DNA of 64,000 bases from Proteus columbae (GCF_009914335.1 NZ_CP043925.1:496001-560000), one strand, 5' to 3'; numbered from the stretch's first letter, positions 41,068-52,440 are shown. The notes: generated by a model not told the origin, from the sequence alone. Translations and numbers: made by a program.

Positions 41068-42042
41068 TTATACAACACCAGCCTGTAATAAATCATGCAT
41101 ATGTAAAACACCTAACAGGATATCACTATCTTGTTCTGTTACTAATAGCGAGGTGATATGTTTTGCTTGCATTAAATTCAGTGCTTCAACGGCCAAACAA
41201 TCTGGGCGAATACGAATACCGCCTCTTGTCATCACATCAGAGATTTTGGCATTATTTAGATCTATCCCTAAATCAAATATTCTTCGTAAGTCACCGTCAG
41301 TAAAGATACCGTTGATCAGCATATTATCATCGCAAATGACGGTCATTCCTAATTTTTTACGGGTTATCTCGACAAGTGCTTCACGTAAAGTGGCATCTTT
41401 GGTGACACGCGGAATATCTGCCTCTTTATTCATTAAATCACTGACATGAAGGAGTAATTTACGACCTAGTGCACCACCAGGATGAGAAAGTGCAAAATCT
41501 TCAGCGGTAAAACCACGGGCACGTAAAAGTGCGATCGCTAGCGCATCCCCCATGACCAAGGTTGCCGTTGTACTGGTTGTTGGGGCAAGTCCTAAAGGAC
41601 AGGCTTCTTTAGGTACTTTGATACAAAGATGAATATCGGACGCTTTCCCCATTGTACTTTGAGGAGTGCGTGTCATACAAATCAGAGTTATTTGTTTACG
41701 TTTAAGTACTGGAATAAGCGCAAGGATCTCGCTGGCTTCCCCTGAGTTTGAAATCGCTAGGACGATATCTTTTTCTGTCACCATTCCTAAGTCACCGTGG
41801 CTGGCTTCACCAGGATGAACAAAGAAAGAAGGTGTTCCTGTACTGGCGAATGTTGCAGCAATTTTATGCCCAATATGGCCAGATTTACCCATACCCATCA
41901 CAATCACTCGACCTTGACAGTGAAAAATTTTTTCACAGGCAAGCGTAAAATCATCGTTGATATATTGTTCTAGTTCAGCTAACCCATCACGCTCAATATG
42001 AAGGACTTTTTTACCCGCTTGCTGAAAATCAAACTCGGTCAT
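41068..42042 (-). CDS. kdsD: Arabinose-5-phosphate isomerase KdsD
   Basis: Converts ribulose-5-phosphate to arabinose-5-phosphate, the first step of Kdo synthesis. An N-terminal SIS domain (GRVIVMGMGKSGHIGHKIAATFASTGTPSFFVHPGEASHGDLGM) carries the active site, followed by two CBS domains (about residues 200-324). Length 324 is close to E. coli KdsD (328). It follows yrbG by 18 bp and leads into kdsC. Confidence 0.97.
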   Translation of the reverse strand: MTEFDFQQAGKKVLHIERDGLAELEQYINDDFTLACEKIFHCQGRVIVMGMGKSGHIGHKIAATFASTGTPSFFVHPGEASHGDLGMVTEKDIVLAISNSGEASEILALIPVLKRKQITLICMTRTPQSTMGKASDIHLCIKVPKEACPLGLAPTTSTTATLVMGDALAIALLRARGFTAEDFALSHPGGALGRKLLLHVSDLMNKEADIPRVTKDATLREALVEITRKKLGMTVICDDNMLINGIFTDGDLRRIFDLGIDLNNAKISDVMTRGGIRIRPDCLAVEALNLMQAKHITSLLVTEQDSDILLGVLHMHDLLQAGVV

Positions 42043-42060
42043 TTTTTTGTACCATTTATT

Positions 42061-43041
42061 TTAGGTTAAGAGAGAATGTGCGACGCACAACACCGTAATA
42101 TAAACAATAAAGCAAACTAACAAGAATATCCCTTTTCCTCGATTAAGACGCTGTTTGCGCCCTAATGAAAAGAGAGAAAACAGTAAACTGGCGACACCAA
42201 GTACAGCAAAACTAAAATAAAATGTATTGATATTAAATGTGCTTGGTGAGAGTAATGCTGGCATGCCCAAGACAAAAGTTAGATTGAAAATATTAGCACC
42301 TATAATATTCCCTAATGCTAACTCATTCTCGCGTCTTAGTGCTGCCACAATGGTTGTTGCTAACTCAGGTAGGCTTGTTCCAATAGATAGCAAGGTTAAA
42401 CCAACAAAAAATCCACTAAGATGATACTGTTGCATTAAAATAAAGACATTATCTAATATCATTTGGGTCGCAACTGGAATAATCAGTAACGCAATAACGA
42501 CCCAAAAAAGTGCAACAGAATTACGGGGATTTGTCTGTAATTCAAAACGGGTTAAGGTTTCTAAAGGTAATACGTGGCGCTCTTGTGCTAGTGTTTTATG
42601 CATTGTTTTTATCATTAGAAAAATGGATGCAAAACCAATAAAAAAGAGCAGTGTGCCTTCTCTGAGCCTTAAGTTTCCGCTAGAAACAATAATGCCAACG
42701 AGCATGATGACTATAATCATCAAGGGAAGCTCTTTTTTTAGCACTGCGGACTGAATGTTCATGGGGTAAATCATCGCGCCAATACCTGCGATGAGGAGAA
42801 GGTTGGTGAGTGTCGAGCCAATGGCTGTCCCGATAGCGATATCCGGCAAATTATGAACTGCGGCATCAGTCGAAACAAAAAGCTCAGGCAGTGAAGTACC
42901 TGTACCTACAATTAAGATACCGATGACGGCTGGCGGAATTTTTAACGATTGCGCAAAAACGCTCGCACCATAAACTAATCGGTCTGATGCATAAACAAGT
43001 AACATCAACCCAAAAATTAAAAGAGACAAAGTAATCAACAT
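42061..43041 (-). CDS. yrbG: Calcium/sodium antiporter family protein YrbG
   Basis: CaCA-superfamily membrane exchanger with about ten spans and the two duplicated alpha repeats, GTGTSLPELFVS (first) and SIGTSLPELATT (second), which form the cation site. The ATG at 43041 (MLITLSLLIFGLMLLVYASDRLVYGAS) matches E. coli YrbG and gives 326 residues; the longer frame to 43110 adds a non-conserved extension. Physiological ion is not established. Divergent from mlaF. Confidence 0.92.
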   Translation of the reverse strand: MLITLSLLIFGLMLLVYASDRLVYGASVFAQSLKIPPAVIGILIVGTGTSLPELFVSTDAAVHNLPDIAIGTAIGSTLTNLLLIAGIGAMIYPMNIQSAVLKKELPLMIIVIMLVGIIVSSGNLRLREGTLLFFIGFASIFLMIKTMHKTLAQERHVLPLETLTRFELQTNPRNSVALFWVVIALLIIPVATQMILDNVFILMQQYHLSGFFVGLTLLSIGTSLPELATTIVAALRRENELALGNIIGANIFNLTFVLGMPALLSPSTFNINTFYFSFAVLGVASLLFSLFSLGRKQRLNRGKGIFLLVCFIVYITVLCVAHSLLT

Positions 43042-43282
43042 GCCATCAGTTTTCCAACAAAATGAGCGAATAAAGAAAAAACCAATAAGACAGGGCTGAT
43101 AAAAAAACATATTGTCAAAAGGTTTTGCTAATTCACCATATTTTGACTAGCCAAGCACGAAAAGTAAAATTAACCGTGCAATAAATTGCTAAATAGTGGT
43201 GATTTCTTTGTAACATGGCGAATGACCTGCCAAAATAGCGTAAAAATTCGTTTATGCAGACAGGCTTGAGGATGTTTTATTC

Positions 43283-44095
43283 ATGAACGCACAATCTGAC
43301 AATCTAATTGAAGTGCGCAATATGAACTTCACTCGCGGTAGCAGAAAGATCTTCTCTGAGATCAATCTTGTTGTACCGAGAGGGAAAGTGACTGCGATTA
43401 TGGGCCCTTCAGGGATTGGTAAAACAACCTTGTTACGCCTAATGGGAGGACAAATCCTTCCAGATAGTGGTGAAATTTGGTTTGATGGCGACAATATTCC
43501 TGCGCTATCACGTTCTGCGTTGTATCAGGCAAGAAAAAAAATGAGTATGCTTTTTCAATCAGGCGCACTGTTCACAGACATGAATGTGTTTGAAAATGTG
43601 GCGTTTCCACTAAGAGAGCATACAAATTTACCTGAAGCATTGATCCGTACAACGGTGATGATGAAACTTGAAGCCGTGGGATTACGTGGTGCGGCAAGTT
43701 TAATGCCTTCTGAATTATCAGGAGGAATGGCGCGAAGGGCGGCATTAGCAAGAGCTATCGCGCTTGATCCTGAACTGATTATGTTTGATGAGCCTTTTGT
43801 TGGGCAAGATCCTATCACAATGGGTGTGCTGGTTAAGCTAATTGATGAGTTAAATCATGCGCTTGGTGTGACTTGTGTTGTGGTTTCCCATGATGTACCC
43901 GAAGTGTTAAGTATCGCAGATTACGCTTATATTGTTGCGGAGCAGAAAGTGATTGCTCAAGGCAGTGCACAAGAATTACAGGATAATCCAGATAGGCAAG
44001 TAAGGCAGTTTTTAGATGGTATTGCTGATGGCCCTGTGCCTTTCCGTTTTCCTGCGGGAGATTATCAGGACGACCTATTAGGACGAGGAAATTAG
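43283..44095 (+). CDS. mlaF: Phospholipid ABC transporter ATP-binding protein MlaF
   Basis: ATPase of the MlaFEDB inner-membrane complex that maintains outer-membrane lipid asymmetry. Walker A GPSGIGKTT, signature LSGGMARR and Walker B LIMFDEPFVGQDP are intact. The 270 residues match E. coli (269). It has a GAGGA Shine-Dalgarno and begins mlaFEDCB; only three bases separate it from mlaE. Confidence 0.98.
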   Translation: MNAQSDNLIEVRNMNFTRGSRKIFSEINLVVPRGKVTAIMGPSGIGKTTLLRLMGGQILPDSGEIWFDGDNIPALSRSALYQARKKMSMLFQSGALFTDMNVFENVAFPLREHTNLPEALIRTTVMMKLEAVGLRGAASLMPSELSGGMARRAALARAIALDPELIMFDEPFVGQDPITMGVLVKLIDELNHALGVTCVVVSHDVPEVLSIADYAYIVAEQKVIAQGSAQELQDNPDRQVRQFLDGIADGPVPFRFPAGDYQDDLLGRGN

Positions 44096-44098
44096 TAC

Positions 44099-44878
44099 GT
44101 GGTAAATTTATTATCTCGCATTGGCACTAGAGCATTGGCGATTTTTGCTACCTTCGGAAGAGCTGGCATTATGCTCTTTCGAGCATTAGTCGGTAAGCCC
44201 GAATTTCGTAAACAGTGGCCTCTGTTAATGAAGCAACTGTATAACGTTGGTGTTCAATCCTTATTAATTATCATGGTGTCTGGACTGTTTATTGGCATGG
44301 TGTTGGGATTACAAGGCTATCTTGTTTTAACCACTTTTAGTGCTGAAGCTAGTCTTGGCATGATGGTCGCACTTTCATTGTTAAGAGAATTAGGTCCTGT
44401 GGTGACTGCATTATTATTTGCAGGTCGAGCAGGTTCAGCCTTAACTGCTGAAATCGGCTTAATGAAAGCCACAGAACAAATTTCTAGTTTAGAAATGATG
44501 GCAGTCGATCCTTTAAGACGTGTCGTTGCTCCTCGCTTTTGGGCGGGGCTTATTAGTATGCCATTACTTTCACTTATTTTTGTTGCCATCGGTATTTGGG
44601 GCGGTGCAATTGTGGGGGTGGATTGGAAAGGGATCGATGAAGGCTTTTTCTGGGCATCTATGCAGGGTGCCGTTGAATGGCGACTCGATTTAGTGAACTG
44701 CTTTATTAAAAGTGTCGTTTTTGCCATTACCGTCACTTGGATAGCGCTCTTTAACGGGTATGACGCAATCCCAACATCAGAAGGGATTAGCAGAGCAACA
44801 ACACGTACTGTTGTTCATTCATCGTTAGCCGTATTGGGTTTAGATTTTGTGCTAACAGCACTGATGTTTGGGAACTAA
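44099..44878 (+). CDS. mlaE: Phospholipid ABC transporter permease MlaE
   Basis: Inner-membrane permease of the Mla system, 259 residues with about five or six hydrophobic segments. [57 protein letters not shown] and [13 protein letters not shown] are the conserved MlaE family segments. The annotated start is an ATG or GTG immediately after the mlaF stop. Length matches E. coli (260). Confidence 0.97.
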   Translation: MVNLLSRIGTRALAIFATFGRAGIMLFRALVGKPEFRKQWPLLMKQLYNVGVQSLLIIMVSGLFIGMVLGLQGYLVLTTFSAEASLGMMVALSLLRELGPVVTALLFAGRAGSALTAEIGLMKATEQISSLEMMAVDPLRRVVAPRFWAGLISMPLLSLIFVAIGIWGGAIVGVDWKGIDEGFFWASMQGAVEWRLDLVNCFIKSVVFAITVTWIALFNGYDAIPTSEGISRATTRTVVHSSLAVLGLDFVLTALMFGN

Positions 44879-44881
44879 GTC

Positions 44882-45418
44882 ATGCAAAGTAAAAAAATTG
44901 AAGTTTGGGTTGGTCTATTTGTTCTGATTGCGTTAGCTGCTGTGATTTTCTTATGCCTTAAAGTCGCTGATATTAAAGAAATGGGTAATCAACCGACTTA
45001 TCGCGTTTATGCCAGCTTCGGTAATATTGGTGGGTTAAAAGAGCGCTCTCCAGTTAAGATTGGTGGTGTGGTGATTGGTCGTGTTTCTTCTATCACCTTA
45101 AAAGAAGAAGATGAAGGAAACTATCGCCCTGAAGTCGCGCTCGATATTCTGAGCATTTATGACCACATTCCAGAAAGTAGCTCACTGTCTATTCGTACAT
45201 CTGGTTTATTAGGTGAGCAGTTCCTTGCATTGAATTTAGGTTTTTATGATGAAGCGTTAGATTCTACTCTGTTAAAAGACGGGGGACGGATCACAAACAC
45301 CAATTCAGCAATGGTGCTAGAAGATCTTATTGGTCAATTCCTTTATAAAACGGGTGATGGTGATGATTCAGCTAAATCTGAATCTAAACCAACAGAAGAA
45401 CACTCTGCATTACCTTAA
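44882..45418 (+). CDS. mlaD: Phospholipid transport substrate-binding protein MlaD
   Basis: MCE-domain protein that forms a hexameric ring on the periplasmic face of MlaFEDB. One N-terminal span (VWVGLFVLIALAAVIFLCL, about residues 8-26) precedes the MCE domain (VYASFGNIGGLKERSPVKIGGVVIGRV) and a hydrophobic pore loop (LLGEQFLALNLG). Length 178 agrees with E. coli (183). Confidence 0.97.
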   Translation: MQSKKIEVWVGLFVLIALAAVIFLCLKVADIKEMGNQPTYRVYASFGNIGGLKERSPVKIGGVVIGRVSSITLKEEDEGNYRPEVALDILSIYDHIPESSSLSIRTSGLLGEQFLALNLGFYDEALDSTLLKDGGRITNTNSAMVLEDLIGQFLYKTGDGDDSAKSESKPTEEHSALP

Positions 45419-45514
45419 TCATGAATTCCTATACGATGCACTTATACATTTAGCTAGATTTAGCGTAATAAATGCATCGTATTATTGAAACCCTATTTGA
45501 GGAGAAGCGAACAT

Positions 45515-46144
45515 ATGTTTAAACGCTTATTGATGGTCGCACTATTAGTGATAACGCCTTTTGCCATGGCGGTAGATAAAACCAATCCTTACGCATTGAT
45601 GGAAGATGCGGCTCAAAAGACCTTTAGTAAATTAAAAAATGAACAGCCTGAAATTCGTAAAAATCCTGAACTTTTACGTCAAATTGTTCAGCAAGAATTA
45701 CTGCCTTATGTGCATATTAAATATGCAGGTGCATTAGTGTTAGGGCCTCATTATCGTAATGCAACACCTGCGCAACGTGATGCTTATTTCACTGCATTTG
45801 AAGCGTATCTTGCCCAAGTTTATGGTCAAGCATTAGCAATGTATGAAGGTCAAGAATACCGTATTGAGCCAGCAAAACCTTTCGCAGATAAATCAACGCT
45901 AACTATTCGCGTCACCATTATCGATACAAATGGTCGCCCACCTGTTCGCCTTGATTTCCAATGGCGTAAAAACAGTAAAACAGGCGAATGGCAAGCTTAT
46001 GATATGATTGCTGAAGGTGTAAGCATGATCACAACCAAACAGAATGAGTGGTCAGATATTTTAAATTCTAAAGGTGTTGATGGTTTAACAAAACAGTTAG
46101 AAATCAGTGCTAAAACACCAATCACACTGGATGAGAAAAAATAA
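45515..46144 (+). CDS. mlaC: Phospholipid-binding periplasmic protein MlaC
   Basis: Soluble shuttle carrying phospholipids between the outer-membrane MlaA and MlaD. The start at 45515, with GGAG ten bases upstream, exposes a signal peptide ([15 protein letters not shown]) and gives 209 residues, close to E. coli (211). MLA_TTG2 domain segments [33 protein letters not shown] are clear. Followed by mlaB after one base. Confidence 0.96.
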   Translation: MFKRLLMVALLVITPFAMAVDKTNPYALMEDAAQKTFSKLKNEQPEIRKNPELLRQIVQQELLPYVHIKYAGALVLGPHYRNATPAQRDAYFTAFEAYLAQVYGQALAMYEGQEYRIEPAKPFADKSTLTIRVTIIDTNGRPPVRLDFQWRKNSKTGEWQAYDMIAEGVSMITTKQNEWSDILNSKGVDGLTKQLEISAKTPITLDEKK

Positions 46145-46145
46145 C

Positions 46146-46439
46146 ATGTCAGCTTCGTTAAATTGGGAAAAAAAGGATGGTGTCCTTTATTTCCAAGGAA
46201 CGCTAGATCGTGAAACGTTATTGCCTGCTTGGCAGCAACGTAAAGCATTATTAGCTGATATTAATATCATTGATATTTCTGCCTTAGGACATATTGATTC
46301 AACAGGGTTGGCACTTTTTGTTCACTTAAAAGCAGAAATGGAAGAGCAAAATCGTCAATTTATTATTCAAGGTGTCAGTGAGCGTTTTCAAACCTTAATT
46401 ACACTCTATGATCTTGATGAAATTATGAATATTGCCTAA
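46146..46439 (+). CDS. mlaB: STAS-domain protein MlaB
   Basis: Cytoplasmic STAS protein that binds MlaF and supports ATPase activity and complex assembly. LYFQGTLDRETLLPAW and the conserved STAS loop DISALGHIDSTGLALFVHL are visible. ATG at 46146 gives 97 residues, equal to E. coli; the in-frame extension into mlaC is discarded. Ends mlaFEDCB before a strong terminator. Confidence 0.95.
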   Translation: MSASLNWEKKDGVLYFQGTLDRETLLPAWQQRKALLADINIIDISALGHIDSTGLALFVHLKAEMEEQNRQFIIQGVSERFQTLITLYDLDEIMNIA

Positions 46440-46462
46440 TACAGATTTTGAGTAAAGGTATT

Positions 46463-46505
46463 AAAAAGCCCCCTTCATGATACTTTTATCATTAAGGGGG
46501 TTTTT
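46463..46505 (+). terminator. Terminator of mlaFEDCB
   Basis: AAAAAGCCCCCTT (46463-46475) pairs with AAGGGGGTTTTT (from 46494), an intrinsic terminator with a T-run ending at 46505. Confidence 0.9.
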
Positions 46506-46579
46506 GATGGTTTAAGAGTAGGGCGGATTCCATTAGGATAGACGACTGATTATTATTTTAACGTTGAGATTGAGCAATT

Positions 46580-46834
46580 ATGGATACAAATGAAATCAAA
46601 CAAGTATTAATGGACAGCCTGTCGTTAGATGAAGTCATCGTCAATGGTGATGGTAGTCATTTTCAAGTTGTCGTTGTTGGCGCAATGTTTGAGGGAATGA
46701 GCAGAGTAAAACAGCAACAAACCATTTATGCCCCTTTGATGGAATATATCGCAGATAACCGTATTCACGCTTTGTCTATTAAAGCCTACACACCTGAAGA
46801 GTGGAAGAGAGATCGTAAACTTAACGGGCTTTAA
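46580..46834 (+). CDS. ibaG: BolA-family protein IbaG
   Basis: Small (84-residue) BolA/YrbA-type protein that works with monothiol glutaredoxins in iron-sulfur cluster handling and acid stress. The BolA motif region [34 protein letters not shown] contains the conserved His in SHFQ. Length matches E. coli IbaG. It precedes murA by 47 bp, a conserved arrangement. Confidence 0.95.
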   Translation: MDTNEIKQVLMDSLSLDEVIVNGDGSHFQVVVVGAMFEGMSRVKQQQTIYAPLMEYIADNRIHALSIKAYTPEEWKRDRKLNGL

Positions 46835-46842
46835 TTCAGTAG

Positions 46843-48144
<1,302 letters not shown>

Positions 48145-48174
48145 TTTATTTTAGTTATCCTTTTTTAGCGATTT

Positions 48175-48210
48175 AAAACCATAGTGCATTGTTGTGCTAT
48201 GGTTTTTTTT
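48175..48210 (+). terminator. Terminator of murA
   Basis: AAAACCATAG (48175-48184) pairs perfectly with CTATGGTTTT (48197-48206), followed by more T. Confidence 0.9.
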
Positions 48211-48338
48211 GCGCATTATTTCAATAGGACTCTCAATAGAATAGGATAATTCATAAGGCATTTCTTGTGTGACAAGATACAGTAAGAAAATAAACCTGTT
48301 TTAGAGAAATCTCTATGAGCTAAAAGGAAGGGACATAT

Positions 48339-49400
48339 ATGCAGGTAACAAGGAAACAAGAGCGCTTAGTTCGCCAAGCACTGGATGAATGGCAACAATC
48401 TGGTGCAATCTCGACACAAGAATATCAACAATTAGGAAGTACATTGCATCGTATTCCTTTTGATTGGAAAAGATTAAGTCGCTACGCATTTTGGATAGCA
48501 ATGGTCTGTTTGATTATTGCCGCTGGGAGTATCTTTAGCGATAGCGCATTAGTCTATTATTTAATTGAGATTTTTAGTGTTTCTGAAATTATGCGAGTTA
48601 TCTCTCCTGCACTTATTGCTTCTGCGCTCTATTTATGGGGATTTAAACGTCAGCGAAAAGAAGCACAGTGGCATTACAGTACTGAGTTTATTCTCTTTTT
48701 AGGTGTGATGTTTACGGCTATTTTCCTTTGGCAACTGGGAGAATTACTGGATACAGGAAGTGGTCATATTGCTCCTCTCTTTCTAATCGGTTGTGTCATT
48801 TATGGTGCAATTGGATTTATCAGTCGTTCCTCGTTGGTGTGGTTATTCTTCTTATTGATGTTAGGAAATTGGTTTGGTGCTGAAACTGGCTATATGTCAG
48901 GATGGGGCGCTTATTGGTTAGGGATGAACTATCCTATCCGCTTTGTCTTCTTTGGCGCAGTATTATTAGCAGGCTGTTATTTCCTACAAAATATATTGAT
49001 ACACCGTCGTTTATTTACCATGACAAAAATAATGGGGCTGACTTATCTGTTTATTGCACTATGGATAATGTCTATTTTCGGTAATTACGATCCAGATACA
49101 TGGTATCGCACTTCAAGTGTGAATTTATTGCCTTGGGCGCTATTATTTGGTGTTGTCGCCGTTATCTGTATTTATATAAGCCTTAAAACAGATGACGGTA
49201 TGTTAAGAGGATTTGGCCTAACATTCCTTGGTATCAACCTTTATACCCGATTCTTTGAATATTTCTGGGATAGTTTACACAGTGCGATTTTTTTCTTTAT
49301 TTTGGCGGTTTCACTAATTTTAATTGGACGAAAAGCCGAAAAAATTTGGCACGCTGTTGAAAATAACTCAATTGCTAATAAAGAGAGTAAGAGCGAATAG
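48339..49400 (+). CDS. Multi-pass membrane protein, probable DUF2157 type
   Basis: A 353-residue protein with a soluble N-terminal segment (VRQALDEWQQSGAISTQEYQQLGSTL, about residues 12-37) followed by about nine or ten hydrophobic spans. A short helical N-terminus that ends in a small turn before many spans is the layout of DUF2157 proteins, so that family is proposed with moderate confidence. Function is unknown. AAGGAAGGG provides the Shine-Dalgarno. The next gene starts 33 bp downstream on the same strand and may be co-transcribed. Confidence 0.75.
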   Translation: MQVTRKQERLVRQALDEWQQSGAISTQEYQQLGSTLHRIPFDWKRLSRYAFWIAMVCLIIAAGSIFSDSALVYYLIEIFSVSEIMRVISPALIASALYLWGFKRQRKEAQWHYSTEFILFLGVMFTAIFLWQLGELLDTGSGHIAPLFLIGCVIYGAIGFISRSSLVWLFFLLMLGNWFGAETGYMSGWGAYWLGMNYPIRFVFFGAVLLAGCYFLQNILIHRRLFTMTKIMGLTYLFIALWIMSIFGNYDPDTWYRTSSVNLLPWALLFGVVAVICIYISLKTDDGMLRGFGLTFLGINLYTRFFEYFWDSLHSAIFFFILAVSLILIGRKAEKIWHAVENNSIANKESKSE

Positions 49401-49433
49401 TATAATTAACGATGTGATAGGAGAGCTAATCCT

Positions 49434-49679
49434 ATGGAAAAGCGAAGTTGTCATCTTCCTTTAGAAGTGAGCTGTGTTGCATGCCATTATTTTGTTTTCA
49501 AAGATAAAGATGAGGCATTTTTTGAGATCTGCCCCGTATGTGGCTGGCAAAATGATGGTACTAAAGAAGGAGAATATAGCGGTTGTAATCACAGCACATT
49601 AGAGGACTATCGTAATACCCAAAGCTTTAAAGAAAGTTGCTTACAAAGTGCAACGTTCTATATGAAATCTCCCTACTAG
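49434..49679 (+). CDS. Small CPCC-like cysteine-rich protein
   Basis: An 81-residue protein with two likely metal-binding Cys pairs: CVACHYFVF and FFEICPVCGWQNDG, then GCNHSTLEDYR. The second half matches the CPCC family (xxICPVCxWxDD), but the name-giving first motif CPCC is replaced by CVAC. Probably a zinc ribbon of unknown role. GGAG is ten bases upstream of the ATG. The left arm of a terminator overlaps the end of the gene. Confidence 0.75.
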   Translation: MEKRSCHLPLEVSCVACHYFVFKDKDEAFFEICPVCGWQNDGTKEGEYSGCNHSTLEDYRNTQSFKESCLQSATFYMKSPY

Positions 49680-49702
49680 CCAAAAATAGGGAGATTTTTT
49701 TG
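49665..49702 (+). terminator. Terminator overlapping the CPCC-like gene end
   Basis: AAATCTCCCTA (49665-49675) pairs perfectly with TAGGGAGATTT (49687-49697), followed by a T-run. A-residues on the left also give a U-run for the convergent degS transcript. Confidence 0.88.
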
Positions 49703-49706
49703 TTAG

Positions 49707-50777
49707 TTATGATTCTGGTTGGTATTCCGAAATGGTGACATCGACATTAATTTCATTGCCATCACGCAATAATGTTACAGGTAATACCGTACCGGGGCGC
49801 GTTTCAGCAATATAATCCATCATTTCCATCGCAGAAGTCGCTGGTGCATGATTAATGCTAAGAATGATATCGCCAGTTTTTATTCCTGCTTTATCTGCTG
49901 GGCTATTTGGTGTGATACGGAAAATGCGCAACCCTTGAATTTGTTTGATGTCGGTATTTGATGAACGAATTTTAGGTAATTCTTTTGCTGTGATACCAAT
50001 AAAACCACGAATAACACGACCATCACGAATAAGCTTATTCATAATTTTTACAGCAAGTTCAGTCGGAATGGCGAAGCCTAATCCTTCTGCACTAGGGCGA
50101 TATCCATTATAAGTACCTGAATCAAACGTCATGGTATTAATACCCACAAGTTCGCCTTCAGTATTAATTAATGCGCCACCCGAGTTGCCTTCATTAATTG
50201 AGGCATCTGTTTGTAGAAAGTTTTGGTAGCGTGTTGGACTTAACCCAACTCGACCCGTAGCACTGATGATCCCTTGAGTAATAGTTTGTCCAATATTAAA
50301 GGGATTACCAATAGCCAGTACAACATCACCAACATGAGAAATTCGTTTACTATTAATGGGGATAGTCGGGAGTTTATCTGCATCAATCTTTAACACAGCA
50401 AGATCAGTTAATGGATCAGAGCCAACGAGTAAACCTTCATAGAGATCACCATTTTGTAACGCAACAATAATTTGATCAGCATTATTAATAACATGTTGAT
50501 TTGTCAGAATATAACCACGACCATCCATAATGACGCCAGCGCCTAAAGATGTCAGCTCACGACCTTCTTGAGAAAAGCTTCCCATCGTACTGCTATAAAC
50601 ATTAACAACCGCAGGGGCGGCTCGTCGTACTGCTGTGTTATAGCTAAAAGGCGCATTGAGAAAATCGCCATTAAGTAGGCGTTCAATAAAAATAGGGCGA
50701 ATTGAAGGAACTGCAATCAAAAGAATTGCTGCTGTGAGAAGACCAATTAGAGTTGATCGCAGTAATTTAGTTAACAT
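49707..50777 (-). CDS. degS: Site-1 serine protease DegS
   Basis: Inner-membrane-anchored periplasmic protease that senses misfolded porins and starts RseA cleavage, releasing sigma-E. One N-terminal span (LIGLLTAAILLIAVPSI, about 10-26), a trypsin-like domain with His95 (TNQHV), Asp125 (TDLAV) and Ser199 (GNSGG), and one PDZ domain (about residues 255-350). Length 356 matches E. coli. It lies downstream of degQ, separated by 206 bp and a terminator. Confidence 0.97.
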   Translation of the reverse strand: MLTKLLRSTLIGLLTAAILLIAVPSIRPIFIERLLNGDFLNAPFSYNTAVRRAAPAVVNVYSSTMGSFSQEGRELTSLGAGVIMDGRGYILTNQHVINNADQIIVALQNGDLYEGLLVGSDPLTDLAVLKIDADKLPTIPINSKRISHVGDVVLAIGNPFNIGQTITQGIISATGRVGLSPTRYQNFLQTDASINEGNSGGALINTEGELVGINTMTFDSGTYNGYRPSAEGLGFAIPTELAVKIMNKLIRDGRVIRGFIGITAKELPKIRSSNTDIKQIQGLRIFRITPNSPADKAGIKTGDIILSINHAPATSAMEMMDYIAETRPGTVLPVTLLRDGNEINVDVTISEYQPES

Positions 50778-50913
50778 AAAAATCCTATATTTATGTCTGA
50801 CTGTGAAATTATTCGCGTAGAAGGGGTGAGAATAGCATAGTTTAACTTATGAAAGCATCGCTCAACGCATAAAATCCCCTTTTAAGCCACTGACTCTCAT
50901 CAAAAATAGATAT

Positions 50914-50945
50914 AAAAAAAGCCCTATAATAGATATTACAGGGCT
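50914..50945 (-). terminator. Terminator of degQ
   Basis: On the minus strand AGCCCT and AGGGCT (50940-50945 and 50920-50925) plus inner TAAT/ATTA pairs form a stem followed by TTTTTTT. Confidence 0.8.
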
Positions 50946-50983
50946 AAGGAAATCAATAAATTAGATAGGTGAAAGCTTACTTC

Positions 50984-52375
50984 TTAGCGCGGTGTATTAC
51001 GTAACAGTAGATAAATTTGTTCATTGCCACGTTGAATATTCAATGCAAGAACAGGCGGTTTAGCATCAATTGCTTTGCGTAAATCGCCTAGTGATGTAAT
51101 TGGCGTATTATTGATACCAATAATAAGGTCGCCTTTTTGTAAACCAGATGCAGCAGCGGCTGAATCTTTTTCTACAGAATCGACTGCAACAGCTTTCACT
51201 TGTTTATTCACATAGTTACTTAATGTTGCACCTTGTAGTGCAGGAGAGAAGTTATCTGCGCGTGTTGCATCTGCCGATTGTTTCTCTAATGTCACTTTAA
51301 CATCCATTGGTTTACCTTGACGGATTAAACCAATTAGGATCTCTTTACCCGGCGGTGTTGTACCCACTTTAGCTCTTAATTCAGCAAAGCTATTGATACG
51401 TTTACCATCAACTGAAATTAAAACGTCACCCGGTTTAATGCCTGCTTTTGCAGCAGATGAATCTGGCATTACTTCGCTAACAAAAGCACCGCGTTGTGCA
51501 TCAATATTAAAGGATTTTGCCAGATCAGAATTCATTTCTGTACCGCGAATACCTAATATGCCACGTTTAACTTCACCATGAGAAATCAGTTGTTGGCTAA
51601 GGTCACGCGCCATATTACTTGGGATGGCGAAGCCAATACCGATGTTGCCACCACCTGGTGCTAAAATAGCAGTGTTAATTCCGATTAACTCACCATTCAA
51701 GTTAACGAGCGCGCCACCAGAGTTACCACGGTTGATTGAAGCATCGGTCTGGATAAAGTTCTCTAAACCTTCAAGATTTAAACCGCTACGACCTAGTGCG
51801 GAAATAATACCAGATGTTGCTGTTTGGCCTAAACCAAATGGGTTACCGACTGCAACCGCAAAGTCACCAACACGTAGTTGGTCAGAATCCGCCATTTTAA
51901 TTGCAGTTAAGTTGGTTGGTTTTTCAATTTGCAGTAATGCGATATCGGTTTGTGGATCGCTACCAATTAATTTTGCACTAAATTCACGGCCATCATTAAT
52001 TTGCAGTTGAATTTTATCTGCGCCATCAACAACGTGGTTATTTGTTAATACATAGCCTTTTTGTGCATCAATAATGACGCCAGAGCCTAAGCCTTCAAAA
52101 GGGCGTACACTTTGTTGTTGTGATGGGAAATTGGGGCCAAAGAAGAATTTGAACTCTTCGGGCACTTGCTGGTTTTGTACTCGCGTTCCAGAAACGTGGA
52201 CACTGACAACCGCAGGTAACACTTTTTCTAACATTGGTGCAAGGCTTGGCAGTTGTTCACCTGATGGCATAACCGCAGGCAGCGCGGCCATACTGGTTGC
52301 TGGAATAGTAGAGAGTGAAAGTCCGACACTCATTGCTAATGCACTAAGTAATAATTTTCTTTTTTTAGTCAACAT
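50984..52375 (-). CDS. degQ: Periplasmic serine endoprotease DegQ
   Basis: HtrA-family periplasmic protease and chaperone. A signal peptide ends near SMA (residues 28-30). The protease domain has His114 (TNNHV), Asp144 (TDIAL) and Ser219 (GNSGG), and two PDZ domains follow (about residues 265-350 and 375-460). Length 463 and the short LA loop (QNQQVPEEFKFFFG) fit DegQ rather than DegP. It is followed by degS and preceded by a candidate sigma-E promoter. Confidence 0.95.
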   Translation of the reverse strand: MLTKKRKLLLSALAMSVGLSLSTIPATSMAALPAVMPSGEQLPSLAPMLEKVLPAVVSVHVSGTRVQNQQVPEEFKFFFGPNFPSQQQSVRPFEGLGSGVIIDAQKGYVLTNNHVVDGADKIQLQINDGREFSAKLIGSDPQTDIALLQIEKPTNLTAIKMADSDQLRVGDFAVAVGNPFGLGQTATSGIISALGRSGLNLEGLENFIQTDASINRGNSGGALVNLNGELIGINTAILAPGGGNIGIGFAIPSNMARDLSQQLISHGEVKRGILGIRGTEMNSDLAKSFNIDAQRGAFVSEVMPDSSAAKAGIKPGDVLISVDGKRINSFAELRAKVGTTPPGKEILIGLIRQGKPMDVKVTLEKQSADATRADNFSPALQGATLSNYVNKQVKAVAVDSVEKDSAAAASGLQKGDLIIGINNTPITSLGDLRKAIDAKPPVLALNIQRGNEQIYLLLRNTPR

Positions 52376-52440
52376 GAATTAGAGTCTCTTGATACAGTTA
52401 TCAAAATAAAAGTTATTGCTCAAAATGAGCGCGATGTCAC

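Noticed and set aside
46107..46145. Upstream extension of mlaB into mlaC
   Set aside because: The added residues are encoded inside mlaC and absent from MlaB homologues; ATG at 46146 is the family start.
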